Source of the DNA: JAGOEF01 sp964511665
GTDB taxonomy: Bacteria > Bacteroidota > Bacteroidia > Bacteroidales > ML635J-15
DNA: 64,000 nt
NCBI GenBank assembly: GCA_964511665.1
Contig: CAZEHA010000004.1
Coordinates: 1-64,000 of the forward strand
Reading direction: 5' to 3'
Shown: piece by piece, positions 8,478 through 17,116 of the stretch
How the letters are laid out: each line of letters opens with the position of its first letter
Position numbering within the stretch: the stretch's first letter is position 1
The notes under the pieces: model-generated
The model's database searches: none
Told to the model about the DNA's origin: nothing
What the model saw: only the letters and a program-made list of their open reading frames with translations
Position numbers and translations under genes: made by a program

Positions 8478-9864
8478 GTTTCGATTCTTTTATCAAATAC
8501 ATCCACGACAAAATAAATGCCTTGCGGTCGTTAAACTGTTGCCAGAATGCATTGCCCTGGTTGGAAAATTCCTGTGCCTTATTCCTGATGTAAGCATTGA
8601 ATAAAGCAGTATCAATATTCGATTCTTCAAATCCTTTGCAATCTTGCAAGTAATACATCTTTTCGATGTAATCAGATGCCGAATTCACCTGAATACTATC
8701 GGCGTCAGGGCAATGGGTCAACAACATATTCCAGAATTCAAATTCTGAATTACAACGTCGGCCCCAGTCGAAGCTGTTGTTGTTGTCGAAATCAACAAGC
8801 CGCACTTCGATACTTTCGATGTTTTCGCCGGTAATTACTATATGATTCTTTTTTTCGGGCTTATACAGCATGGCGTTGATGTAATATTCAACAATTACGC
8901 CGGAGAGATTTTCATGTATTATAATCTTCTGATTGAACTCTTCGCTTTTCGAAACAATGCTTTGCCAGCTTGTAAGATCGTCGTTTGGAAATTTTCCCGA
9001 ATAGCTGATTTTGGCATTACCTCTGCTATTGTGGGGAATATAAGGCATGCTAACTGTTCCCACCCATTTTTCGGGAATTTTAAGCGCTGCCAGAGCAAAA
9101 TAATTGTTGTGTTGTTCCAGTGGCAATGGAAACGAAATCTCGGCTCCCGGAGCCAGCATAAAAAATATTTTCTCTTCTTTGGCAAACTGCGGATATTGGG
9201 TGTTGAAAATCTGATTGTCGCCGGTTGAGGCATACATGGCTGCCAGATCGGGCGAAGTGGCCTGAAGGCTGTCGCAAATATCCGAAATACAAAGCATTTG
9301 TAGGGGGTTTGTAATATATTCGGTATTCTGGGTAAGTTCATCGAAACTGCAAATTTCGCCCTGTTCATTAAAATAAATACAGCCCAAATCGGGGTCGTAC
9401 ACATGCCATTTACCATCGAAAAACACTTCGCTAACCACATGCCCGTTGATGCACCACGAGCGGGCTTGCTCGCCCATATGAAGTAAGATATTGGTCATGG
9501 CTGCCGAACGAAAACCACACAAGCTGCCACCTGCCGAATGAACCAACAGCAACGGATGATACAGCCAATTGTTACGACTTATCAGGGGGAAATGGCGTGT
9601 ATAATCCGAAATAAAACGCCAAACCTTTTCGGCATTGGGCATATCGCGATATTCGTTTGCAATAAATTCCACCATAGCGTCGATATCTGCCATGCCAACA
9701 CCATTGTTCTCAAAGTTGAAATAGGCAGTTTTGGCCCCGTTGTTCCGCACCACAAAGTATTGGCTTTCGGGGTGTTCGCTTACGATTTCGAAGTCGCGCT
9801 GCTCTATAGAGCGACACGAAATCAACAATACAATCAGTGCCGATATGTAAATTGTTTTACGCAT
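8458..9864 (-). CDS. transglutaminase-like lipoprotein
   Basis: 468 residues from ATG 9864. The N-terminus is a lipoprotein signal with lipobox LISC, so Cys17 is the lipidated residue. The segment from about 105 to 165 fits the transglutaminase-like cysteine protease core: GGSLCGFRSAAM gives Cys116, INGHVVSEVFF gives His142 and HVYDPDLG gives Asp157, the family's Cys-His-Asp triad in the right order and spacing. The remaining 300 residues look beta-rich and then helical, and are not recognised. It overlaps the nucleotidyltransferase gene by 8 bases. Such domains act as peptidases, amidases or acyl transferases in the envelope; acting on the product of the cluster is inference. Confidence 0.7.
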   Translation of the reverse strand: MRKTIYISALIVLLISCRSIEQRDFEIVSEHPESQYFVVRNNGAKTAYFNFENNGVGMADIDAMVEFIANEYRDMPNAEKVWRFISDYTRHFPLISRNNWLYHPLLLVHSAGGSLCGFRSAAMTNILLHMGEQARSWCINGHVVSEVFFDGKWHVYDPDLGCIYFNEQGEICSFDELTQNTEYITNPLQMLCISDICDSLQATSPDLAAMYASTGDNQIFNTQYPQFAKEEKIFFMLAPGAEISFPLPLEQHNNYFALAALKIPEKWVGTVSMPYIPHNSRGNAKISYSGKFPNDDLTSWQSIVSKSEEFNQKIIIHENLSGVIVEYYINAMLYKPEKKNHIVITGENIESIEVRLVDFDNNNSFDWGRRCNSEFEFWNMLLTHCPDADSIQVNSASDYIEKMYYLQDCKGFEESNIDTALFNAYIRNKAQEFSNQGNAFWQQFNDRKAFILSWMYLIKESKHVAATE

Positions 9865-11317
9865 GATAAAATTCTGACCAAAAAACATATTCCCGATACT
9901 CTTCGGGTGTTCCCAAATGTACGTATTCTTTTAATAAAACACAGTGTATTTCGTAATTATTTGAAAGCAAATGTTTTATAAAATGGTCGATACTTGGATT
10001 AAGCTTGCTGTCAATGTTAAGGATTTCTCTCAACACATCCATATCGCGAAAATACACCATACCGGCAAAGCCCATCTGAGAATTCTTTATCGACTTTATG
10101 CTGATTTCGGTAAGCACTGCATTGTTTGCCGAGATGCCTGTGTGTGCATTGCCCTGTTTGCGGTGCATGAGTCGTGGCATAAAGCCGAAAACAGTTACCC
10201 GGTTGTTTGCACCATGCTTAAGTATCGAGGGGTCGAAAAAGCCGTAGCAGTCGTTCGAAAGCACAAGCAGTTCGGCAAAATTGTTCAGAAATGGAATGGC
10301 TTTTTGCAGGCTTTCGGTTTGTGAGGCTGTTTGGGTTCCAATATCGATTACCCGGGTTGCGTCGTCAATAAAATGGCTTGTGTGTTGATTTACCAGGGCA
10401 ACAACATTGTTGCAGGCCATTTTGTTTGCAACAAACTTCCACATGGTTGTGCCCTGCAATTCGATGCCGGCTTTGTTGGTATCAGATACATATTGCATAC
10501 GCGAACCGGTGCCGCACATCATTATCAGCGATGCTACATCGTGTCCGGTGTTCTGCATGCCCAAAATACCCTGCCAGCTGAGAGCGTCTTCGTATTGTTC
10601 GGGCGTACCCAGATGAACAAAGGGTTTTGATTCGTACACCATCACTTTTTGTTGCATGGCAACAAGTTTGTTGAAAAGCATGCTGGGATAGAATTCGCCG
10701 GCAACACGTTCGTTGTTGTTTACCATTTCTTCGGCCAAACTCAGCATTAAGCCGGTGTTGCCAAAATAATATACTCCTGTTGAAACAGGTTCGTCGATAA
10801 AATTATTGGTAAAACTACCCTTCTCCTGTATTGCCAGCATGCTATTGCCATCGGTTTTTACAAAGGCCGAAAAGTTGTTTCCAACAATATGCGGATGAAA
10901 GCCGGTATGTGTAAATACCACTCCGTCGGGCCTGTTTTCGTCGATAAATTGCAGTACCCTTGCAATATCCCATTTCCAGAAAACATCGTTGTAGGCCACA
11001 AAACAGGCCTGGTGTTGCCTAAGCTTATGGGCAGCCTGAAGTAAGCTGTAGGCCGCCCCATTTTTGTGGCCGGCTATGCAAATTATTTCGGCATCGGGGT
11101 AAGGCATGCACAGTTCCGAAACAATACTGTAATGCGCATGGTCGGTAATTACTGTAATGGCGCATTGTTGGCCAAAGGCATCGATAATATGATGCAGCAA
11201 GGGTTTTCCCAAAAAGGGCAGGGCGGGCTTGTAGATGTTGTATCCGGCATCAACAAATCGCTTCCCTTCGCCACAGCAAGGTATTATCAAGCGTATTTTA
11301 TGGTTCGAGCAATTCAT
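9857..11317 (-). CDS. tandem two-domain nucleotidyltransferase
   Basis: 486 residues from ATG 11317. Two sugar-phosphate nucleotidyltransferase domains sit head to tail. Domain 1 (about 8-250) has GEGKRF at 16-21 and a KP pair at 30-31; domain 2 (about 258-486) has GTGSRM at 269-274 and Lys282. Each has an acidic metal site (YND, SND) and each ends with a near-identical VHLGTPEQY / VHLGTPEEY segment, so the gene arose by internal duplication. Domain 2 has KA where the family has KP, so it may be altered. The family joins NTP to a sugar- or polyol-phosphate. It overlaps the 1160-residue fusion gene by 20 bases, which points to a shared pathway. Confidence 0.82.
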   Translation of the reverse strand: MNCSNHKIRLIIPCCGEGKRFVDAGYNIYKPALPFLGKPLLHHIIDAFGQQCAITVITDHAHYSIVSELCMPYPDAEIICIAGHKNGAAYSLLQAAHKLRQHQACFVAYNDVFWKWDIARVLQFIDENRPDGVVFTHTGFHPHIVGNNFSAFVKTDGNSMLAIQEKGSFTNNFIDEPVSTGVYYFGNTGLMLSLAEEMVNNNERVAGEFYPSMLFNKLVAMQQKVMVYESKPFVHLGTPEQYEDALSWQGILGMQNTGHDVASLIMMCGTGSRMQYVSDTNKAGIELQGTTMWKFVANKMACNNVVALVNQHTSHFIDDATRVIDIGTQTASQTESLQKAIPFLNNFAELLVLSNDCYGFFDPSILKHGANNRVTVFGFMPRLMHRKQGNAHTGISANNAVLTEISIKSIKNSQMGFAGMVYFRDMDVLREILNIDSKLNPSIDHFIKHLLSNNYEIHCVLLKEYVHLGTPEEYREYVFWSEFYHA

Positions 11318-14300
11318 GAATGCGTTTTTCGATGTGCAGGGCACCATATTTTAAAAACATCGACCAACCCGACAAAAACCGGGCACCGGCTTCAATGCAA
11401 GCATTCAGCACACCTTCCGACAAACCTCCGTCAACTTCTATCACAATTTCGTAATTGTTGCTTTGTGCCCATGCCGATGCATTTCTTATTTTTGCAATTG
11501 TTTCGTGGCGGAATGCCTGGCCACCTCGACCAATTGGTACGCCCATTACTAGCAGGTGGTGAATGTCGGCTTGCCGCATTTTTTCGAAAAATACCTCGGG
11601 GAGCATGCTCTCGTTAACATCAAGCACCACACCTGCCTGGCAATGTATTTCGCGTATTTGGGCAACACCTCTTTGCCACGAAACAGCAGTATCGTAAGCT
11701 TCGGGGTGCAGGTAAATCAGCGATTTTTTAATGGTTCCGGCAAGCTGAACCATCGATTTGCTGCCATTTCCGTTGAACGGATTGCGAACCATAAAATGAA
11801 GGTGTGTGTTTACTTGCGGATGATATTTCTGAAGGTATCGTAATTTCTCGATTCCGTCGAGCTTTCGCGAAATAAAACTGCCATCACCAATGTCGATATG
11901 AAAGTGATGAATGCCCGCAGCAATTACCCGGCTTGCCATGTTGTCGATAAACTCTGCATAAGGCACTTCAATCATCGATGCAAGTAAGTGTGCCCCGGCT
12001 GCCACCCCCGTTGGCGTACCCGAAAACAGGTTGATTTGTTTCACGGCTTCTGCAAAGTCGTTGTCGGGCAAATAATATTTGTATTGTCGGAACCAGGCTA
12101 TCTCCGAAGGACTGAATTCGCCTTCGAAACAGGCTTTTTGTATGTTTTCGAGCTCCTTGTGCAAGTTTTGCCTGATATTCGGGTGGCATGCATTGAATTG
12201 CGGGGGTTGAATTTTCCACAAATTCTGCTTGATTTCGTCTTGCCCCTTGCCCAAGGTATTTTTAATTTCGTTGCTTAGGCCTTCTACTATGGCAAATAAA
12301 AATTTACCGGCGTAGTTAACGCGAACACAGTGTTTTTCAACCAGTTGTTCTATGGCTTTCTGCGGGGTAAACGATGTTCCGTGCACTACATTTCCTACAA
12401 ATCCATATTGCGAAACCTCACGAAATATGCTTTCGGAAAGCTGTGCTTCGAGGCGGGGGTGAAGTTTGTGATGCACTGTGCCCAGTAAAGGCCCGAATAT
12501 AAAGTAATGGGCTTGCTGTGATGCGTGGCTTTGGGTGTTGAACAGCGAACAAAGCTGTGCGTATATGGCAAATACTTCGTTGGAGGCAGCATCGGGGTAT
12601 TTTTTCTCGCCGGCAGCATACAGTTCCAGGTCGCAGGCACCAATTCCCGATTTTTGGAACAGCCAGACGAATACATCGTTGAGCCGTTCTGCGATTTGGC
12701 TGAAAGGGCCTTCGGCAGTAATTTCAGATACATCAATGCAAATGGAGTGTATAAATCCTGTGCTCAGGGCTTCGTCAACAAAGTGTTTTTCGTGGCTGTT
12801 GCCTATGGGCGAAAATATGGCATGGTCAATTCCCAAATTCCAAGGTGGCAGTGTTTCTTCGGGTCTCTGTTGTAAAAACCGGATCAGGTTTGCTTTCACA
12901 GAATCGGCCAAATCGGCCGGCCCTTTTTTCATCAGATAGCCGCTATGCTTTTCGGTCCCCAATGCGTTGCGGCTGGCTTGTAACCCGAAAGGCCGGCCCC
13001 TCTCGGTAAAATAATCGAAATACTCTTGTATGTCGATACCCGATTCGCTGAGGTCGTACACTGTTATAAATGGTACGGCACCCATTTTCGATACCGAAAG
13101 TGCAAAATACAACTCGTCGAGTTGAGTGGGCAAAGCCATAACATAGCGGCGGATGTTTACATTCCCGAACAATGCAATGTCGCCATAACTTTCGACCAGA
13201 GCTTCGGTGAAAACATGCTTTTTCTCCGGCGATAAGCTTCGGTAAAAATCTACAATTTCGTTACCGGGCATATTTTCGGGTAATACAATTCGGTTTTCGG
13301 CAATGGTGCACAAAAGTGCATTGAGTTTTTCGCGTTCGCTGTTGTTCCAGTGAGTAGCGCCAAGCATATTCGAAAAACCTCCTTTAAATTTTTCGGAAAA
13401 TGCATCGAAATCATTGTGATGTTGTTTCGAAAACAAGTTGTCGGCAAAAACATAGGCCCCAAACTGCTGTAGCTTGAACCCGAGATGTTCGAGAAATTGC
13501 AAAAAGAACGCAGCTTCGTTGCTTTGTTCGCATCGGTGAATTACAAACGATGGTTCACGAAAAATAGCATCGAAATTCTCCGACCAGCAATTGCCCAGGT
13601 GGTAACAGCAAATGTTCATTGATGCGTTTCCGAAAAAATAGGGCACAAAATACGTATTGGGAACCACCAGATGTGGCTTTTTTTCGGTGTTTTCGGCCGG
13701 GCCGAGCAGCACAGCCAGTTCTGAATCGGCATGGCCGGCTGCGTTGCAAGCCATTTGGTACATCACCGTATTCATTGCATTTACGGCAACCCAATGTAGT
13801 GTGTGCAAATTTCCACAAACCATTACATAGGTTTCGCCGGCTTGTATGCCGTAGTGGTACGAAAAATTATTACTGTGTGCCGTGAAATAGCGTGCATATT
13901 GCAAATTGGCTTGTAAGCCTTGGCAGTGTTCGTGCAGTGCATCGTGCAACTGCTTGTGCCGGTGATGGGCTTTAATTCCCCAAAGCGTTACAAATTCATT
14001 GTGACAGCTTGCAAAAACACGATTCAGCTGTTGTGCTTCAAAAGGATCGATAGCGGTAATGCCGGGCCGGGTGTTTTTTTGTGAAAACAACAGCATTTCG
14101 GTTTCTTGAAAACTGAGGCGATGCTGATTGTTGAATTCTTCGTTCAAATACATTTGCGAAACAAAAGGCTTGTGTTGCAACAGGTAATGCCTAAACGAAG
14201 GAATATCGACATGCGCAAAATATTCGGCTGCCGCAGATGCACTGCGATACCCCTTAACCCGGGCTGTTTTGCGCTGCAAGAGTTCGTTGCGGCGCGCCAC

Positions 14301-14780
14301 CAGCAAGTAATTCATATCGAAATAGCGCCTCAGCAATTTGTGGTGCGTGTAGTGCCCCTCAACAACAATAACCATTTGCGGTGTTATTACTGCATCGGCC
14401 GTGCCTGTGCATTTCCCGTTGTCGTCGCGGTTATATAAATTGTCGAGATGTATGGTTTGAACGCTGAAGTTGCTGTAGCGTAAATCTTCGATTTGTTGCA
14501 GAAACCCCGAGGCCCTCCGCAGATCCATGTGCAATTCGGCTTCGAATTCAAATTCATTATTATCGTGTTGGATGCTGTCGAGATGAGCCAGACGAGCGCT
14601 GCGATCGATAAGTGTCCAGTCGAGCCGGTACACAAAACTCGCTATTTGCTTCTTGTTCAGTTGCTGCACCAGTTCGTTGGCCATGGTTGTTTTGCCCGAA
14701 GCCGTAGGCCCGTCGATTCCTATAACGCAGAAATTGCCGTTAAACACAATATTCGAAACAATATGTTTAATCAAATTCAT
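11298..14780 (-). CDS. four-part fusion: P-loop kinase, unknown region, class II aldolase-like, ribulose-phosphate 3-epimerase-like
   Basis: 1160 residues. Residues 1-220 resemble uridine kinase/phosphoribulokinase: Walker A GPTASGKTT (24-32), EGHY at 141, and a basic lid-like stretch near 163-185. Residues 220-540 are His-, Phe- and Asn-rich and unrecognised. Residues 550-850 fit class II aldolases: Asp652-His653, an ALSTGFIHSICIDVSEIT segment like the family's GFTSVMIDGS block, GTVHH (His770) for GTAHG, and VVHGTS (His800) for LHGGSG, so the catalytic Asp and zinc ligands are kept. Residues 925-1160 fit ribulose-phosphate 3-epimerase, with metal ligands His961, Asp963, His995 and Asp1117 all kept, plus GVPIGRGGQ. 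I infer a multi-step sugar-phosphate pathway on one chain, passing product to the neighbouring nucleotidyltransferase. It overlaps its upstream gene by 4 bases. Confidence 0.78.
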   Translation of the reverse strand: MNLIKHIVSNIVFNGNFCVIGIDGPTASGKTTMANELVQQLNKKQIASFVYRLDWTLIDRSARLAHLDSIQHDNNEFEFEAELHMDLRRASGFLQQIEDLRYSNFSVQTIHLDNLYNRDDNGKCTGTADAVITPQMVIVVEGHYTHHKLLRRYFDMNYLLVARRNELLQRKTARVKGYRSASAAAEYFAHVDIPSFRHYLLQHKPFVSQMYLNEEFNNQHRLSFQETEMLLFSQKNTRPGITAIDPFEAQQLNRVFASCHNEFVTLWGIKAHHRHKQLHDALHEHCQGLQANLQYARYFTAHSNNFSYHYGIQAGETYVMVCGNLHTLHWVAVNAMNTVMYQMACNAAGHADSELAVLLGPAENTEKKPHLVVPNTYFVPYFFGNASMNICCYHLGNCWSENFDAIFREPSFVIHRCEQSNEAAFFLQFLEHLGFKLQQFGAYVFADNLFSKQHHNDFDAFSEKFKGGFSNMLGATHWNNSEREKLNALLCTIAENRIVLPENMPGNEIVDFYRSLSPEKKHVFTEALVESYGDIALFGNVNIRRYVMALPTQLDELYFALSVSKMGAVPFITVYDLSESGIDIQEYFDYFTERGRPFGLQASRNALGTEKHSGYLMKKGPADLADSVKANLIRFLQQRPEETLPPWNLGIDHAIFSPIGNSHEKHFVDEALSTGFIHSICIDVSEITAEGPFSQIAERLNDVFVWLFQKSGIGACDLELYAAGEKKYPDAASNEVFAIYAQLCSLFNTQSHASQQAHYFIFGPLLGTVHHKLHPRLEAQLSESIFREVSQYGFVGNVVHGTSFTPQKAIEQLVEKHCVRVNYAGKFLFAIVEGLSNEIKNTLGKGQDEIKQNLWKIQPPQFNACHPNIRQNLHKELENIQKACFEGEFSPSEIAWFRQYKYYLPDNDFAEAVKQINLFSGTPTGVAAGAHLLASMIEVPYAEFIDNMASRVIAAGIHHFHIDIGDGSFISRKLDGIEKLRYLQKYHPQVNTHLHFMVRNPFNGNGSKSMVQLAGTIKKSLIYLHPEAYDTAVSWQRGVAQIREIHCQAGVVLDVNESMLPEVFFEKMRQADIHHLLVMGVPIGRGGQAFRHETIAKIRNASAWAQSNNYEIVIEVDGGLSEGVLNACIEAGARFLSGWSMFLKYGALHIEKRIHELLEP

Positions 14781-17116
14781 GGCTTCGTCGTCGGTTTTAT
14801 AATGCCTTGTTGAATCAATACGTTGTAAATATTTTGGGCCATTAAGTTATATCCTTTTTCGTTACAATGCTCCGAGCCGGTAAATGCCGGTTCGAATAAG
14901 CTGTGTTTCTGCTCGCCATACAGGTCGAAAATGCTGTCGTTGTCGATGAATGCAATGCCTTTTTTAGAGGCGGTTCTGCGCCATATTTCGCCGGTTTGTG
15001 CTGCCCAATACAACATTTCTTCCGATACCGGAGGCGGTATTATGGGATAGTTCATGCAAATAACGCGATAGTGCTGCTTCAGGCAAATATCAACTATGGT
15101 GTTAATGTCGTTCTCTATCCAGGCAAATACTTCGGCATCTTTCAGGTCCATCGAGCGCTTGTTGCGGTGTATAAGGAAAAAATCTTCGTGTTGGTTTTCG
15201 ATAAAGTGAAAAAACCGCTGTAGTACAAGCTGTAACAAATAGATTTCGGCAAGCCTGTTGTTGTGTGAAGCCAGCAGTTGTGAAAGCCTGTTTTTATCGA
15301 CACCTAGCACCGGAAAGAGCTGATTGGCATAATCGCTTTCTATGTTTTCGGGTGTGCTCAGTGTGAGCAGGGTTTCAAATGCCGATTCTACTGTGGCAAT
15401 ATCCCCGTCGGCTCTGTTGTGGCGGGGACTGTTCACAATGTATATGCAATTTTTTGCGGCAATTGCCCAGGCACAGTGCGGGTTGTGCATGGTGGCCGAA
15501 TCGAAATATTGCCAAGCTGTCGCAAGATTGTTGTTTTCGATGTGTTGCATTGCATAGTGGCAATACAAAGCTGCGGTTTGGGGTAAAGCGGTTTCCTCGA
15601 TATTTGAGTTATCGCCATACAGCATGCGGTCGGCAAAAAGCACGGCCTCATTAGGAAACAATCTGATGAGTGAATCAATAATGTGCACGGCTTTCGCGGG
15701 TTGCCCCTTGGTGGCCAGATAGCGGTAGTGTATCACTGCCAAATCGGGAGCTTCGGCATATTGCTTTTGCAAATGGGCAAGCGTGGCTGTGGTTTCGGCA
15801 AGCACCGTATCGGTAATGGCCTTGGTGTGTTGCGTTGTAAAATAGCTGTCGGCTTCATTTTTTTCGATGCAAACCCACAAGGCATGCCTTACACTGTCGT
15901 TGAAGGGCGAAAGACTTGCAGCAGCAGCAAAACATTCCATAGCGGCTTGCCAGTTGCGCGTCGAAAGTTGATAGCGCCCGCTTTGATAGCAGAAATCGAA
16001 TTGTTTGCTTTTGTTGCCGGCAACGCGTACCGATTTCACAAGAATACTTCTGCTGAAATCGTTCACCCTTTGAAACATTTCGAAGCCATTGCGTCGGTAG
16101 TCGATATTGTGCCTGATGCGTTTATAGAGCTTATATATTTTTATGCGATGCAAAAAACTGTTGGTTTGTGTGAAACCATAATAATTCCACGAGTTGGCCA
16201 TGCCAAACAGCATTACCACCGCATCGGGACGATATTGGTTCAGCAGGCCCTGCACCTGCTCGAGCATTTGTGTGGTGTTGCCGGCGCAAATACCGGCATT
16301 TATTACCCTTGCCCTGTGTTGAGTGTTTTCTTCAACAATGCCTTGCAACTGTTCGGGATACGACAATCCCTGAGGTGCGCCAATTCCATAGGTAAACGAA
16401 TCGCCAATGCAAAGAATGGTGTAGGCATAATCGGTATTGTCGGCGGGCGAATGGGTGTTGATAGACGAGTAAAAACTTCCGAAAATGCGAAGCGCAATTT
16501 CAATAAGCAATAAGGTTGCAAACAACCAGAAAAACAAACCCGAGACAAATGCCAATAGGTGGTTTGTTACCCGATGCACTGTTTTTGTTTCTTGGGTTTT
16601 TGCCCGGCGACGCATAGCCCTGAACCAAAACAACAGTAGTAGCAGCACCGCTACTGCCAGTAATGCCGCCAACAGCTGCTGCACCACGGCCAGACCCAAT
16701 AGCCAGCCGCTTACTGTAAATAATTTTTTAAAGAACGAAATGCGGTAGTTGTCTTCAATAGGAATGCTCCATCGCATTGTGTTCCGGTTGGGGTCGGGAG
16801 TTAGCACATATTTGTAGAATACCGATTTGTAATCGACCCAAACAACAAGACTGTCGTTTAAATTGGTGAATTCTATTTCGGCCGAACGATAAAAACCACT
16901 CAGGAAAAAGCCTTCGGGCGGAACTGCATACTGTTCGTGCCGCCCAAAAGGAGTTGTAGCCAATATGTTTGCCGAAGTCTCGCTATGCGACCCCACAACA
17001 CGAATGGTAAAGCCGCCCGGATAACGGGTTCGGGCAGTAAAAACAAGCAGCGCAAGCAACACAAGCAAAGCCATGCCCGCCAACACTATAGCCGCTATGC
17101 GTTTTGTTCTATTCAT
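14777..17116 (-). CDS. membrane-anchored SGNH hydrolase with ectodomain module and TPR-like insert
   Basis: 779 residues. A membrane helix (about 8-27) is followed by a beta-rich ectodomain (about 33-125) shared with two other island proteins, a second helix pair (135-165, 188-212), then an SGNH/GDSL domain with the nucleophile at Ser240 in CIGDSFTYG. A helical, TPR-like insert (about 370-600) splits the domain. In the C-terminal block the segment is GSEHCNEKGY, where the paralogue at 26598 has SDGHCSDKGY: the His stays but the acidic partner two residues before it is Ser. SGNH enzymes of this kind add or remove acyl groups on glycans (AlgX/AlgJ, PatB). It overlaps neighbours by 4 and 8 bases. 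Confidence 0.82.
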   Translation of the reverse strand: MNRTKRIAAIVLAGMALLVLLALLVFTARTRYPGGFTIRVVGSHSETSANILATTPFGRHEQYAVPPEGFFLSGFYRSAEIEFTNLNDSLVVWVDYKSVFYKYVLTPDPNRNTMRWSIPIEDNYRISFFKKLFTVSGWLLGLAVVQQLLAALLAVAVLLLLLFWFRAMRRRAKTQETKTVHRVTNHLLAFVSGLFFWLFATLLLIEIALRIFGSFYSSINTHSPADNTDYAYTILCIGDSFTYGIGAPQGLSYPEQLQGIVEENTQHRARVINAGICAGNTTQMLEQVQGLLNQYRPDAVVMLFGMANSWNYYGFTQTNSFLHRIKIYKLYKRIRHNIDYRRNGFEMFQRVNDFSRSILVKSVRVAGNKSKQFDFCYQSGRYQLSTRNWQAAMECFAAAASLSPFNDSVRHALWVCIEKNEADSYFTTQHTKAITDTVLAETTATLAHLQKQYAEAPDLAVIHYRYLATKGQPAKAVHIIDSLIRLFPNEAVLFADRMLYGDNSNIEETALPQTAALYCHYAMQHIENNNLATAWQYFDSATMHNPHCAWAIAAKNCIYIVNSPRHNRADGDIATVESAFETLLTLSTPENIESDYANQLFPVLGVDKNRLSQLLASHNNRLAEIYLLQLVLQRFFHFIENQHEDFFLIHRNKRSMDLKDAEVFAWIENDINTIVDICLKQHYRVICMNYPIIPPPVSEEMLYWAAQTGEIWRRTASKKGIAFIDNDSIFDLYGEQKHSLFEPAFTGSEHCNEKGYNLMAQNIYNVLIQQGIIKPTTKP

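Noticed and set aside
11298..14780. Calvin-cycle reading of the fusion (phosphoribulokinase, aldolase, epimerase)
   Set aside because: All three activities occur in carbon fixation, but there is no RuBisCO, transketolase or phosphatase here and the neighbours are glycan enzymes, so a fixation cycle is not supported.
15683..16513. Open reading frame of 276 codons on the + strand
   Set aside because: It lies wholly antisense inside the SGNH hydrolase gene (14777-17116), has no recognisable motif and a composition that mirrors the codon use of the real gene.
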